DNA of 64,000 nucleotides from Gamsiella multidivaricata (GCF_025024155.1 NW_026251779.1:1-64000); one strand, 5' to 3'. Shown: positions 9,195 through 23,108, counted from the stretch's first letter. Notes: generated by a model not told the origin, from the letters alone. Translations and numbers: made by a program.

Positions 9195-12100
9195 ATGAAC
9201 AAGTTGAGCATTGACGGTCATTTAAGCCTGAAATTGTTCCTAGAAGCAGGCATGCTCCGCAACATCTCGCTCAATTCTGGAGATTCAGGAAACATCAGTC
9301 GCTCAATGTCCATGTCGAGGAGACAACGCGCGGCGCTGCCAGATTCCGCGAGAGAGCTCATTAGCCGCCTTACAGGATTCCAAGTAATGGCATTTTGCAA
9401 AATGTTCTTGGTGACAATGCTGTTCGACCATAAACCAATGAATGGCCGCTAACGTTGGTTCATTTGATCTGGCAGCCAGGAGACAAATACTTTGATACCT
9501 GCTCCGCATATGTCGGCCTCCACCTCTTCGACGTCAACGGCATAGGGGGAGTCCGCAACAAGGCTATCGATCATGAGACTATCAACATGCGACTGACGGG
9601 GTTGGCAGAGAAATTTTCGATGAAAGGTCAGGACAGCAAGGCAGAGGCACTCAGGACGTATCTTCGTCAGCTGAGGCGGTTCGCTCGTTCATTCGGCGGA
9701 GGAGATGCAGCTAGGATGATTGCAGCAACTAGTGAAATGGACCGGGAGGAAGGCGCTCAGAACGTCATGTCGTCTGTACTTTTGATGCTACTCGAGTTAT
9801 CAGAGTCACCAACTGCTCTTCGAAGGGGCGAGAATGTGTACACAGTGCCAGCGGCGTTGAAGGAGCCAAAAGAGGGCGTGAAGAGCCAGGAAGACCTGGA
9901 CAGAGAGCTCTGGAAGGCCATCCTCAAAGAAGATCCGTTGGTAGGAAAGCACTGGGACGTTGGAGCCGACGACGGTGACCAGGACAACGGCGGGAGCGAT
10001 TTCGAAGATATGGATATCAACCCACGCGCCGCGCCCGACGCCAAGAAGCCTCAGACAAGTCAAGAGGGCAGCAGTGACTCAGCAAAGGACAGCAATCTGT
10101 CAAGCAGTAAACCACTTAGCGGACTGAATCTTTGGATGCAGCGACCTGGCACAAAAGCACCATCTCATATGTCTCTGAGGATACTACAGCAACATCAGTA
10201 CTGGCATGACGACAAGATCTTTTCGAAGGAGAGGAGTTCTGGGGCGTCAAGCTTAGAGGAAGGATTCGACATTCAGCGCTCTTCAGATTTAAATTCGGCC
10301 CTTTATAACTGCAAGGATTATGTGCTTGCGCTTAGCACTCCTGTAATGGACGAAATCGACATCATTAACGAGATCTTTCTATTACTTCAAGGACTTCCTA
10401 CCATTATCTTCACTTTTAAGGACGGCATAGCGACTGTAAGATTAAGATTCATGCGACTTGCTGCTACTGGCCTATCCGAATGACATGAAATTAACTTGCA
10501 CTTCTTTGACCGTAGTACTCTACAAAAGTAACTGTATCGCACTTGTCACCGGGCGCCTTGGAGTCAACTCTTCAGCCATTCTTGGGTAGTGCCGGCGAGA
10601 TACTTGAACTGCAGTCTGCAGTCGACAAAATTTGCTCCGCACCAGCAGAAGATTACGGAAATGTCGTCCAAACTTTTGCATCGGCTATTCACTCAGAGTT
10701 GCTCAGTCTCAGGGTATTTCTGGCTGAGACGCAGAAGCATTACCAGCGCTTTAAGAAAGGTAACCACATAATCACCAGTATGAATACTGTGAGAGTTGAG
10801 TTAGACACTGAGCTGTATTGTATTGTTTCACTCGAATAGGATATGAGCAGCGTATGGCGTCCTTAATCGAGTTGCAGGCGACTTTGTCAGGAAAACTGGA
10901 GATAGTGCATGTGATTTTGACCTTTTTGAATGAACGTCGATTTTATGGTAAGCGGCTTTACTATGCATTTAGCACCCTGACCGAACAAAAACTTGACGCC
11001 GATAACTTCGCTTGAAACTTTTTAGAGGCAAAGCCCAATAACACCGAGCTGGCCTGCGTCTATGCAACCGACATCTTGTCCAGCCTATATATGAGTGTTT
11101 GCGAGCTAGAGCTGAGCGGTGATTCGAGCAACTCTAGGCCATTCCTTCGGTTACTTGAACGGAGCATCCGGCCATTTCTACTCAACGTCGAGTTTTGGCT
11201 GTCTGGACTGCCGCTCGACTCTGAATCTGAGTTCCTGATACAGGCGTAAGTCAGCCCATGATCCTATCTTGGCCATGCTTTCAATATCAGACACTAATGT
11301 GTCTTTCTCTCTCAACATATAGAACTTCAAATATCGACCTCTTTTCCAGCGCATTCTGGTCTGATGGCTATCATATCCGTACAGAAATCGTGGATCATGC
11401 TGGCGACGGCAGCAACAGCGCATCAACGCTGCAAATATCGCCTTGTTTCTTGACGGAAGTGTCTCTTAAACAAATAATATACACCGGAAAAGCCGTTCGG
11501 ATTACCCAGGCGCTATTGGCTACAGAGGTACCTTGACATTGCATTCAGTGTTTCTTCTTTCTGGTACTTTGTATAGCGTGTTTGCTTAACCCTATTTTCA
11601 TTTCTAGGTTGTTCCATTACCCCAAATAGAATCATTCGCATCAAGCGTTTTTTGCAAAATATTTCAAAAGCGCGCGTCGATTGGCCCAGGCACTTCAAGG
11701 CTGGAAAACTATTTCCAGAGAAACTTTCCCAGATACGAAATTATATTATCGCATCAATACCCGCTGTCATCGACGCCGTCCTCGATACATTCGATAGTCG
11801 AAGCGCCGGATCCAACCAATTACAGCGCAACTGTCGGGTTCAAGTGGAGAATGGAGTTTGAACTCGCTAAATCTATCGAGGAACAGTACTTGGCGGCCAA
11901 TTCTTTGCTTAAGTCCATGCTATTTACGCAGTCGCGATTGTTATGGCATCTGAAAGGCATGACCGAGTTTTATTTCATGATGCAGGGCGAAGTGATGCAC
12001 ACGTTTAGCGCAACTATTTTCAGCAAGGTAGGCTTCTTCATTCTCAGTGTACGGGTGCACGATTTGATCTATGAATAACATGCTGTCTGGATTGCATTTC

Positions 12101-13588
12101 CCATATATAGATGGAACGGAAAAGACCATGGTATGACTCTTATGTGTTAGGATCTACATTCAGTAACATTGCATCGCTCGGGAACTGGAGCCACGCTAAG
12201 TTTGTGAAAATCCGGGTGAATGATCAGCACAGACAAAAGACATCTCAGACACACTTGCCTGGCCTCAAAGTCCAGATACTAGACAACATCGAATTCGAAT
12301 ATCTGGTACGCTCGCAAAGCTTGATGCTGAAATAGAACTTTTGGCTATCCTTATGATCCGCGGAGTAGCTCAGCTAACAAGTGCGGTTTCTTCTTTCAGC
12401 TTCCATGGCCGCTAGGGGGTGTGGTTTATTCATCAGAAAACGTAAAGTATATGTATAACCGCATCTCTTGCTTGCTGCTGCAGGTTAAGATCGCAAAGCA
12501 TGCGATGGAGCTGCCTTCATTCCTCAAGTCGAGGCCACGGCCAAGCTCTGAACTTGGCTTGTTTTGGAAATTGAGGCTGCGATTCTTAAGCGCAATGAAT
12601 GATCTCTGGAGCTATTTCATGATGACTGTAAGCGGGAGCAAATGTTTAATATCGGCAATGTAGATGCTGGGTGGTTTTGGACCTAACCTAAGGTGTTCTT
12701 GAACCATTCCTGAAACATATTTAGGTTTTGGATGTACAGATCCAGAAATTCCAAGCCGAGATTGAAGAACAATGCGATCTTGACGATATCATCAAGTTAT
12801 CACAGCGGTTCATTAATCTGTGCTACGAACGCTGTTTTTTGAAGGAGCGGACGATACCCCTATATCGGTCTCTTGTAACGATGTTGAACCTCGCTCTCAA
12901 GTTCTCGGCGCTGTTCTCGGCGTTTATCCACGAGCAAGAGCTGGAGTTCCGACAGCCGGGGGGACTACAAAGTATACCATTGCCTACTCAAGGTCACGTA
13001 GGTCGGAGCGGGCGGAGAGTGAGTTTCAATACGATGCAGAGCGCTCCATCGTGGCGCAGCAATTTTCATGGGGGCGACGAGGGGATAAGCACAGATTCCG
13101 ATAGTGAATTCTTGGATCAACAACACGATGGAGACGAAGAGAAATCTGTCGGTGGAGCCGACAAGAGAAAGATGAGTCCTCCACACATTTTCTTTGGCGA
13201 TGAAGGCGATGCCGATTATTTGGACAACGATGAGGACATAGAAATGGATGCTGGAGAGGGAACTAGTCGCGTCAAGAGACCCAAGGTCGGCACAGAGTTT
13301 TCTGGATTAGCGCAGCCAGGCTTGACGTATCAGATGTATCATCCACAGGACCATAAACCGTCAAGTCGGAAGAACTGGAATCATCAAAGTTCGTTTAAAC
13401 AACAATTACAGGAAATTGAGCACGAGTTCAACCGAAGCAGAGAATTTTTAGCCAAGAGCCTGAGGGTCGTGGTCAGCTCGAATGCGGCTCGAGGATATGC
13501 CACCCGGAGTGGGGATGTTGCAGACTTGCGACAGGGTGAAGGTGACTCGAGCTATCTGGACGGCCTAATCCTTGCCCTTTCGTCATAA
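9195..13588 (+). CDS. Gamma-tubulin complex component 5-like (Spc97/Spc98 family)
   Basis: The model has ten exons: 9195-9383, 9476-10435, 10516-10759, 10840-10947, 11026-11245, 11323-11527, 11608-12027, 12111-12305, 12400-12627 and 12725-13588. It gives 1,210 residues with all phases agreeing. GCP proteins form the microtubule-nucleating gamma-tubulin ring complex at spindle pole bodies. Diagnostic blocks: EIDIINEIFLLLQGLPT (N-terminal GCP domain) and, in the C-terminal domain, WPLGGVVYS ... LLLQVKIAKHAME ... FWKLRLRFLSAMNDLWSYFMMTVLD ... YERCFL and MLNLALKFSALFSAF. LLLQVK and MLNLAL resemble GCP5 more than GCP2, 3, 4 or 6. About 170 acidic, disordered residues with a basic RVKRPKV patch are inserted before the last helices. 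The start at 9195 is the first ATG and is less certain than the rest. Confidence 0.85.
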
Positions 13589-13899
13589 TCCCTTTGTTAA
13601 AATCTCATCGCTCTCATTGCAGCCCTTTAAATAGTAATAAACGTCTACCCTGAAATGTAACACAACATGGTCATGCTTCGCCCGTTCCTGAATCGATAAA
13701 TTGCCGGGACTGTGTTCACGAATTCAAAACAATCACAGGACGCGTTCTATACACCGTCGCGTCTGAGCTGTGTTTACTAAACCGCCCTGCTAATCTTCTG
13801 CTCCATCTTCGGACTCTCATTCCTTTCTTTTCTTTCCTTTTTATTATATGCCGTATTAATAACTCATTCAACCGGGATAACAACCAGCAGAAGACAGCA
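13589..13899. other. Intergenic between GCP5 and POL2
   Basis: The 311 bases hold the GCP5 3' end and the POL2 promoter. A T/C-rich stretch (about 13,810-13,845) lies just upstream of the POL2 start. I see no gene. Confidence 0.5.
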
Positions 13900-16800
13900 A
13901 TGGGATTCAAAAAGACCACATTCGGCCTTATGCCGCCTTCTGCCCGTGGTGGCGCATCCCGTGGTCGAGGCGGCCGAGGTGGTGGACGAGGAGGCAAAGT
14001 ATACAGAGCACCATCTGCACAGTCTGCGCAGCCCTTTGTAGCAACAGGGGACGAGGGAACACATATTGAGCAACGGTTCGACGACGTGGCATTGCAGGAT
14101 GAAATTGATGAGAAGCTGGGATTCTTCAAGTTCCAGGAGGGACCCGAGAAGTTGGGCTGGCTTATTAATCAGCATGCGGTATGGACGGGACTCCTGCTTT
14201 GGTTCAGACCAATTTTCGTTGGAATTGCTGAATGCCTAAGGCTAATTCGCAGATGGGCGACTCTTTATTGAACTGTATAGACACTCGTAAAGGACGAGGA
14301 TTGGCCAACGGGTCGATCGGCAATCGACTACTACTTTATTCAGGATGACGGAGAGATGTTTAAGACGACTGTGAAGTATAGTCCATACTTCTACATTGCA
14401 CCTAAGGTATGCTTGTCTTTGAACCCATTGCTGGGCCTGAAGAGTTGACAATAAAGGATGTCTTTTTGTTGCCATAATCAAGGCACTAACCAACTTTGAT
14501 CTATATACTTTTATCCAAATATTAGGTTGGACTCGAAGGAGATGTCGAGGAGTACATCCGCAGGAAGTTTGAGAGCACAGTCGAGAAGATGTCTAGAGTA
14601 CAAAAGGAAGATCTGGACTTGGTAGGACAGCCGAACATTCATCACAGGTACAACGCATTCGACACCGTCGTAATGCCATAAAATAGGATTCTGATGAGAT
14701 ACTGCCATTCTTTCTCCACTAGCCAAACCACCTTCTTGGGAACACTCGCACGCTCATCAAATTGGCATTCAGAAATGTACGTGATCTGCTCTCTGTACGC
14801 AAAATTATTCTTCCAGCAGCCAAGGCCAATCAAGCGAAAATGTCAGCTCTGGATACATATGCGGAGGTTATTAGTGCATCAGCAGATATGGACCACGAAC
14901 CCATTGCATCAAGGGCCGGAGGAGGCGATGGGCTGGATAATATCGTGGACATTCGCGAATATGATGTTCCATATACTATCCGTGTGGCTATTGACAAAGG
15001 TAACAGATACCGAAAGCAATCGCTTGCTACAACCATACTTTGAATCCGTTATTACTGCCATTCTTACACATACCACTTGGTTTTGTTTCTTATCGATGGG
15101 TAACCCTTTAGACATTCGTATTGGTCTGTGGTACACAGTTAAAGTAACGCCAACAGATGTGGAAATCAAGCGGCAGATGGACAGGGTTGCTCGTGCGGAT
15201 CCAGTCGTTTTTGCATTCGATATCGAGACGACAAAATTGCCGCTCAAGTTTCCTGATGCGGCAATTGACTCCGTGATGATGATTTCATATATGATTGACG
15301 GACAGGTATGTAACGGCGATCGTTGTTCATCTAAGGATTCAGGACAAGGATCATTTATCGTCGTAGCAATAATGTACTGAAATTCTGATTTTCTACTGCT
15401 GCACGCTGTAGGGCTTCTTGATCACAAATCGCGAAGTAGTTTCTCAAGATATTGATGACTTTGAATATACCCCCAAGCCTGAATACGAGGGCTTGTTTAC
15501 AATTTTCAACGAGCCTACTGAGGTACGACCTGAAAAGGTCGATGTTTTAACACGAGACGGCACTTCTCGAACGTTTTATGCAGAAATCTGACAAATATTT
15601 TTCCTTCTTTTGTGAGTGCAGGAAGAGTGTCTTCGGCGGTTCTTCCACCACGTCCAGGAAGCCAAGCCCACCGTGTTTGTCACATACAACGGAGACTTTT
15701 TCGATTGGCCGTTTATGGAAACAAGAGCCAAGATTCATGGCATCGACATGTTCCATGTAGGGGGCCTTGCTTTCAATTACTGTTGATCATCATGGATATA
15801 ATTGAAGCCATCAAAGGCGATAACTAATACAGGTACTCATACCTCTATTCCTACAGGAAATTGGTGTCAAGAAGGACGACGAGGACGAATACAAATCCAA
15901 CACAGCTGTCCACATGGATGCCTTTCGATGGGTGAAACGTGATTCTTATCTCCCCATGGGTAGTCAGGGTCTGAAGTCGGTCACTAAGGAAAAGTTGGGC
16001 TACAATCCAATGGAGCTAGACCCAGAAGACATGACACGATTTGCAAGCGAGCGGCCGCAGACATTGGCCCAGTACTCAGTTTCTGATGCCGTTGCCACCT
16101 ATTACTTGTACATGAAGTACGTTCACCCTTTCATTTTCTCGCTGTGCAACATTATCCCGATGAATCCGGACGAGGTCTTGAGAAAGGGTTCAGGAACACT
16201 CTGCGAGACTTTGCTCATGGTACGCTATTTTCACTTGCCTCCATCCTATGTACAGTTTTATGAGGTACTGTACTGCAAACTGATCGGCACTTGTTTTTAT
16301 TATCCTGTGTAGGTCGAGGCATACCAAGGCAACATCATTATGCCCAACAAGCATACAGAGTCCTATAACAAGATGCATGATGGACATCTACTGGAGAGCG
16401 AGACGTATGTCGGAGGGCACGTGGAGGCCTTGCAAGCAGGCGTATACAGAAGTGACATTCCCAATCAATTCAGTATTGTCCCCGAGACTGCCCAGAAGCT
16501 GATCGACGATTTAGATGCGGCCTTGAAGTTCAGTATTGAAGTCGAGGGTCAACTTAGCTTGGGCGACGTGACCAATTACGAGGAGGTATGTGCGCTGATT
16601 GCCGTGCTACGTATGTCATATCCAACGTAGTAATGAGTAAGGTTGTTTGATTGACCCGTCTTTATTGTGCCACAGGTCAAAGCAGCCATTGCCGCACCAC
16701 TCATGGACCTGAGAGATCGGCCAAATCGCACGGAGAATCCCAGTATTTATCACTTGGATGTCGCCGCCATGTATCCAAATATTATTCTGACCAACCGACT

Positions 16801-19800
16801 GCAGCCAGATTCAATCGTGGAGGAGTCCACTTGTGCCGCTTGCGACTTCAACAAGGTCGGGAAAGACTGTGACCGACGTATGACCTGGTCCTGGCGCGGA
16901 GAATACTTCCCAGCCAAGAAGAGCGAGTACAACATGATCAGAAACCAGCTGGAGGCCGAACGCTTCCCTGGAAAGAAATCTTGGGACGAACCGCTGTCAT
17001 TCCATAATCTTCCAGAGTCGGAGCAAGCATTACTGATCAAGAAACGTATCGCCGAGTACTCGAGAAAGGTTTATCGCAAGACCCACGAGACCAAGGTCAT
17101 GGAAAGAGAAGCTGTTGTCTGCCAGAGGGAGAACCCGTTCTATGTCGATACTGTCAAGGCCTTTCGTGACCGCCGATACGAATATAAGGGCCTGCACAAG
17201 AAATGGAAAGGGAACGTGGAGACAGCCCTTGCCTCTGGAGACCTAGTCGAGATCGAGAATGCTAAGAAGATGGTCGTGCTGTACGACTCTCTGCAGCTAG
17301 CGCACAAGTGTATTTTGAACTCGTTTTACGGATACGTTATGCGAAAGGGAGCCCGATGGTACTCGATGGAGATGGCGGGGATTGTGTGTCTGACGGGTGC
17401 TAGGATCATTCAGCTGGCGCGTCAGCTTGTCGAGCAGATGGGGCGACCTCTTGAGTTGGATACGGACGGCATTTGGTGCATTTTTCCGCAGACATTCCCT
17501 GAGAATTTTGCGTTCAAGCTCAAGAACGGCAAGAAGTTCCCAATCTCATACCCCTGTACCATGCTGAACCATCTGGTCCACGACAAGTTCACAAACAAGC
17601 AGTACAAGGTCCTCAGCAACCCCGAGGAGCACGAGTACGAGACGATCGAGGAGAACAGTATTTTCTTCGAAGTCGATGGTCCCTACCACGCCATGATCTT
17701 GCCCTCGTCCAAAGAAGAGGACAAACTGCTCAAGAAACGCTATGCCGTGTTCAACAAGGACGGATCAATTGCCGAGTTGAAGGGTTTCGAGATCAAGCGT
17801 CGTGGAGAGCTCAAGATGATCAAAAATTTCCAGTCGCAGCTGTTCAAAGTCTTCTTGGAAGGATCGGATCTCGAGGAGTGTTATGCGGCTGTGGCAAGGG
17901 TGGCGAATCAATGGCTCGATGTTCTGTACAGCAAGGCCGTGGATCTAGAGGAAGACGAGCTGTTTGATCTGATTTCGGAGAACAGGAACATGTCCAAATC
18001 TCTAGAGGAATACGGTGCACAGAAATCGACCGCCATTAGCACAGCAAAGCGTCTAGGAGAGTTTTTGGGTGATCAGATGGTCAAGGACAAAGGACTGAAC
18101 TGCAAATTCATTATTGCGGCACAGCCTGCTGGCAGTCCCGTAACGGAGAGAGCCATTCCGGTCGCCATTTTCTCGGCCGAACCAGCAGTGATGAAGTTTT
18201 ATCTAAGGAAATGGCTAAAGGACAGCAGCTTGCAGGACTTTGATATCCGATCGATCCTGGACTGGCACTACTATTTAGAGCGATTCGGCGGAGTCATCCA
18301 AAAGTTGATTACCATTCCCGCAGCCATGCAAAAAGTCACCAACCCGGTGCCTCGTGTTCGACATCCCGACTGGCTGTTCAAGCGTGTCATGGCAATGGAC
18401 GATAAGTTCAAGCAACACCGTATCACTGACGCCTTCAAACCTGCAGAGAAGAGAGCATATGGCGGCGATGGAGTCATGGATCTGGAGGACTTTGGTTCGA
18501 CAAGCATGGGAGGACTATCGCGTCCTGTAGTCCACAAGATCATGAAGAGTACCAAGGACAAGAGACGACAGAAGGAACAAAAATCGATCGAAGCACAGGT
18601 CTTGGAGCTTGAGTTGCCTGAGGAGATGCCAGACATGCTGATAGATTATCATGGATTCTTGGCCTACCAGAAGATCAAGTGGAAGCGACAGCGACTTGAG
18701 CGAGCTCAGCGAAAGGCATTGGGACAATCTCGAGCCAAGGGTCCTGCGGGATCGCTCTCAGGGTTCATTCAGCAGCAGTCTACCAACATCTTGACCAAGT
18801 TCTGGCAGATCATCCAGATTGTCGAGACAGAGATTCCTGGAGAGTTCAGGCTTTGGATTCTGATTGATAAGACATTGCATTCCATCCGACTATCGGTCCC
18901 CCGCATCTTTTATGTGAACAGTAGAGTCGAGGACACCAACAACGAGACAAGATTGTTCCCGAAACAAAAGCTGGTTCGAACGCTGCCCCGTGCCCATTCG
19001 TGCCTACATTTGTACCAGTTCACCATGTCGGAGAACCTCTATCAAAGAGAATCTAAAAACTTGTCCAGCTTTTTCAGTCATCCCGACGTGGAGGGTGTTT
19101 ATGAGACGCAGCTACCGCTCCTCTACCGCGCCATCATCAACTTGAGCTGTGTCTGTTCGGTCAGCAACCGTGCCAAACGTGGACTGGACGAGGGATTCGA
19201 GCTGGCTGATCTCAAGGCAGAAAACATGGACAAGATGCCGTATCTGCAGGAGGACCGGTCGCTTCACTACCTTTATTTATATCACGCTACTACGGATACC
19301 CGACACCTTCTTGCCCTCTACTCTTCAGTCCACAACCGTGTCTTTGTCTTTGTCGTTGATGCACCAGGACAAAAAGGGCAGATGCCGAATATGTCCAGGA
19401 CTTATGAGGCGGTCAAGGCTGAGATCGAGAAGATGCCGACATCAACTCGCAGAACCAACAAGGCCTGGGATTATTTTGGCCAGCTCCAGTTCGATGTCGA
19501 GTACGTGACGAACGAGAAGGCTGCGTTTAAAGGTCTGGTCAAGTGTTTGAGTAAGTACCAGGACGAACGCCGCGGACCCACTGCGGTCATTTTACATTCA
19601 CCAAGACCCAAGCAGAAGCTGCTTGAGAGCATGAGTATCCTAGCAGAATTTCCGCTGATTTCTATGCCATGTTCCAAGAGTACAAAGCCATTTCAGGCAC
19701 TTGCGTGGCAGACTAACGCAACAAAGCGTATGTTGGCCCAGTTTTTGACGGTGGGGGGATGGGTCACGGAGCAGATCGCATTGGCACGGTACGCGGATGT

Positions 19801-21616
19801 GCCTCTCTGCAATATCGAGCAGGACTCGCCCATCTTTGTGACGGATGTGCTGCTCGCACGCCGACTTCAGCGGCATGACATGCTGCTGTGGTGGTCTCCT
19901 TCGAGCAAACCCGATCTAGGTGGTCGAGAGGACGACGAGAATTTGTCTGGCATGGAAGAGTTGCAGGATCCGAACATCAACGTGCCAGGACACTATGAGA
20001 CTGTATGCTTGGAAATGGACGTGCTTCACTTGGCGGTCAACACACTTTTGCAGTCGACTCTGATTAATGAACTCGAGGGTGGGACTGAGACTGCGTTGGA
20101 CGCGTCTCATACGCTGGATGATTACAATTCTGGAAAGGTTTCGAGCATTATTTCATTCGGTACAGGAACCGCCTCGACCCAAGCATTTGCAGTCATCAAG
20201 AATATGGTCAGGGGCTGGGCGATCGAGTTAGCAGAGACCCAAAACTTCTTTGCGGAGAGCATGATGGGCCATTTCCACCGCTGGCTGACCAGTTCGAGCT
20301 CAAAATTGTATGACCCATGTATGTACGCACTCGTACACGGCCTGATGAAGAAGGTGTTCCTACAGCTCGTTTCGGAGTTCAAGAGACTGGGGTCCCGCGT
20401 TATCCTGGGCAACTTCAACAAACTCACGATCGCCACGTCCAAGGCGTCTGTCGGAAACGCATACGCCTACTGTAGCTGGATCATTCGCCACATTCAATCC
20501 AAGCAACTGTTTATGACGATGGATCTGATCCCGGTCCACTATTGGGAACAATTGCTCTGGATGGACTCCGCTAACTATGGAGGAATCATTTGTCCAAACC
20601 CAGATGAGGTCCAGGAAGAAGATCAACCAACGCTCTTGACACAGGCTAATCGAGATATCCATATGCAGTGGAATATTCAGCAGTATCTACCTATGGCACT
20701 TCACCAAGAGTTCCTGGTGACCATCGGAGAATTCATCGATCAGGTGTACAAGTTCCGGCACCAGAAGCAGCTTGTGACGCCCAAGAGTTCGGTGAATGGT
20801 GCAGATGGTACGGTGAATGGACATGACGATGGCGAAGGCACTAAGCTGACGAACGGGGGAACCAAGGCGGACAAGAAGAATCTCGAGGCAGTCGCATTCA
20901 AGAAGAAGTTGGTATCGCACCACATTTCGAGACGGTTGCTGAAGGTCTTTCCCGAGATTTTAGCCAAGAGGAGAGACTCGCTTAAGGATCCGCAGCTTGC
21001 TTTCATGTATGCTTTTCCTCGACAGCCTGGCTCGCATCTTCAGATGACGAATCCTGCGCTGGAGCTGATCAAGTCTATCACAGCCGTATTTGGCATCGAC
21101 ACGTCGATCGAGCGAGAAGTCCGGGTGATGCGCAAGAATTTGTTAGATCTGATAGAGATCAGAGAGTTCTCTCCCGAGTCGATCTTTCAGAACCCGTGCG
21201 AAAGTTTTGTCCTTCGGGGGGTGATTTGTTCGTACTGCAACTATTGTCAGGATCTGGATTTTTGCCGCGATCCGTACTTATTGCCGAAGATCAAGAAGGA
21301 TACAGGCGAAGTTATCCTAGGCGCGTGGAGGTGCCAGGAGTGCAAGGAGGAATACGACCGTGAGGCGATCGAAGAGTCGATGGTAGCGATTGTGGAGAGG
21401 ATGTTGGACCAGTACCAGATGCAGGATCTGAAGTGCGTCAAGTGCAGGAGGGTCAAGGCCGATCACTTAGGGGAGTGGTGCGAGTGCTCGGGTCGGTTCG
21501 TCACTGTTCTGGGCAGGACCGAGTACTTGCGGAAGATGAGAGTATTTGACAATATTGCAGAGTTTTATGGACTCTCGCTACTCAAGGAGATTGTCTCGTG
21601 GACACTAAATAACTAG
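13900..21616 (+). CDS. POL2: DNA polymerase epsilon catalytic subunit A
   Basis: The model has ten exons: 13900-14178, 14281-14406, 14526-14621, 14723-14999, 15112-15305, 15412-15522, 15622-15756, 15857-16219, 16313-16585 and 16676-21616. It gives 2,264 residues, the usual length. The enzyme is the leading-strand replicative B-family polymerase with a proofreading 3'-5' exonuclease. Visible motifs: exonuclease [10 protein letters not shown]; exonuclease [12 protein letters not shown]; exonuclease III region [12 protein letters not shown]; polymerase motif [18 protein letters not shown]; motif [15 protein letters not shown]; motif [10 protein letters not shown]. The inactive C-terminal half ends in two cysteine modules (CSYCNYC ... 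WRCQEC and LKCVKCRR ... WCECSGRF). The latter binds the B subunit, and the former region is linked to Fe-S binding in the family. The N-terminus has an Arg-Gly-rich tail (residues 17-36). All nine introns lie in the first 2.8 kb. Confidence 0.98.
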
Positions 21617-21645
21617 GGTCGTGTCAGGACGTGGTTGAGATGTAT

Positions 21646-21651
21646 AATAAA
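21646..21651 (+). terminator. Polyadenylation signal of POL2
   Basis: The hexamer AATAAA lies 30 bases after the POL2 stop codon. It also falls between POL2 and the convergent VPS29 stop, so the two transcripts probably end within the same roughly 190-base spacer. Confidence 0.6.
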
Positions 21652-21809
21652 AATGATCAAGGAGGAGCATGTTATTGAGATTTTCGCTAACTTTCACTGG
21701 TACCCTGAATCACTGCAGCAGCTTCAATCGATATATCTTTATTTATTTTTTGTATGAGATTGGTGGTAAAGTAGCGAAAGGACGAGGACGGAGAGTCGAT
21801 GTTGGAGGT

Positions 21810-22884
21810 TTACACGCCGCGGCTATCGAATGGTTTTCGATACTCGATCCTCTCGACCTTAACCTCGCCATCAATCAATTGATATACATAGAGCACCACA
21901 ACCGAGCCTTGCAAGTCCATCAGCACAAACGACGGTATCACGTCCCTATGAAGAAGAATTTCAATGTTAGGAAACGTTAGTTTCTGCATCTTGAAGGTAA
22001 ATCCTGTTCAACGAAACAAGGCAAGACCTTAGAAGTGCGTACTCGATTTGTGGATGGTACGCTCCAGTGGCCGACCCTGGGTTGACAAAGAATTTGCCCT
22101 CGTGCTCAAACGCCTCAAACTTGTGTGTGTGTCCGGTGAGTAAGATATCGACGTCCATCTGGCGCGCCGTGATATTGAGAGCCTCGGTATCGCCCCAGGG
22201 GATGACCTGATGTCCATGTACAACACCAATACGAATTGGGCCGTGCGTGATGATCTTTGAAAGCGGCCAAGATGGGTTCTGAAGGCGTTTGGAGAAATCA
22301 CAAGCGAGGGAAGGGGCGTAGAGAGAGCGAGAGGAAGGGAAGGATGTTGATTAGAGAGATTTGCTCCGGTAGATAGATTCAGAACAGCCATCCTTGAGTC
22401 CTCTCTAACTGGCCGTATTGATTTTGTTACCTGGTCATAATCTCCTCTGACAACTTGGATATCTCCTGCAACTGATCTGAGGTAGTCAAACGTCTCTTTG
22501 TCGCAAATGTTTCCTGTAGAGATTATCTGCTGAATCTTTCCTGGGACCTATATCGCCACGAATGCCAAATTGGAGCTCATGGGTGAGAAAGTACGGCCTT
22601 TTGACTCGTCACACACACCCTAGTACCAAACTGGCGCGCGTAGAGCCACTGATATTAGCTCCTTGAGGATTTTTCCTTACAAGCAGCTTCCTGAACTTTG
22701 CAGGCAGGTCGTGTGCCCTGTTGGGAATATGAAGATCGCCTATTACGAGAACCAGCTGATGTCGTTGTTGGAGAGATGCATAAATGCCTTGTTAGCTTTT
22801 TTTTTTTTTTTCCTGCTGCGATGTATCCAGGTTGGTTCCTTTTCCTGCGTCGAAACCTCTTCTGTGTTGCAGGTCGTTTACCAT
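21810..22884 (-). CDS. VPS29: Retromer subunit VPS29
   Basis: The model has five exons: 22884-22882, 22755-22681, 22547-22431, 22278-22043 and 21945-21810. It gives 188 residues, the family norm. VPS29 has a phosphoesterase fold and, with VPS26 and VPS35, forms the endosomal retromer core. Motifs: [79 protein letters not shown]; and [11 protein letters not shown] near the C-terminus. As in all VPS29 proteins, the metallophosphatase motifs are present in non-catalytic form. The first coding exon consists of the start codon alone, immediately followed by GTAAAC. Without it the conserved MLVLV start cannot be made, because the next exon begins with CTG. The gene converges on POL2. Confidence 0.93.
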
Positions 22885-23108
22885 GATGAAGAGTTATCGC
22901 TGTGAATAAAAGCCGAGGAGAGAGAGGTAGGAGCGAGGGAGGGGGAGCGTGGGGCGATGAGTTGAAGGAGTGTCGATTGTCCAGGCACGTCCAAGATGCT
23001 GCGCGGGCAGTCTGTCACGTTTTGTGGGTGACGTGTTTAAATCAAAAGCTCGTTACGCGACAAATATTTTTTCTACTTTTATTTTATTTGGCCACAAGGA
23101 TCAAAGGA

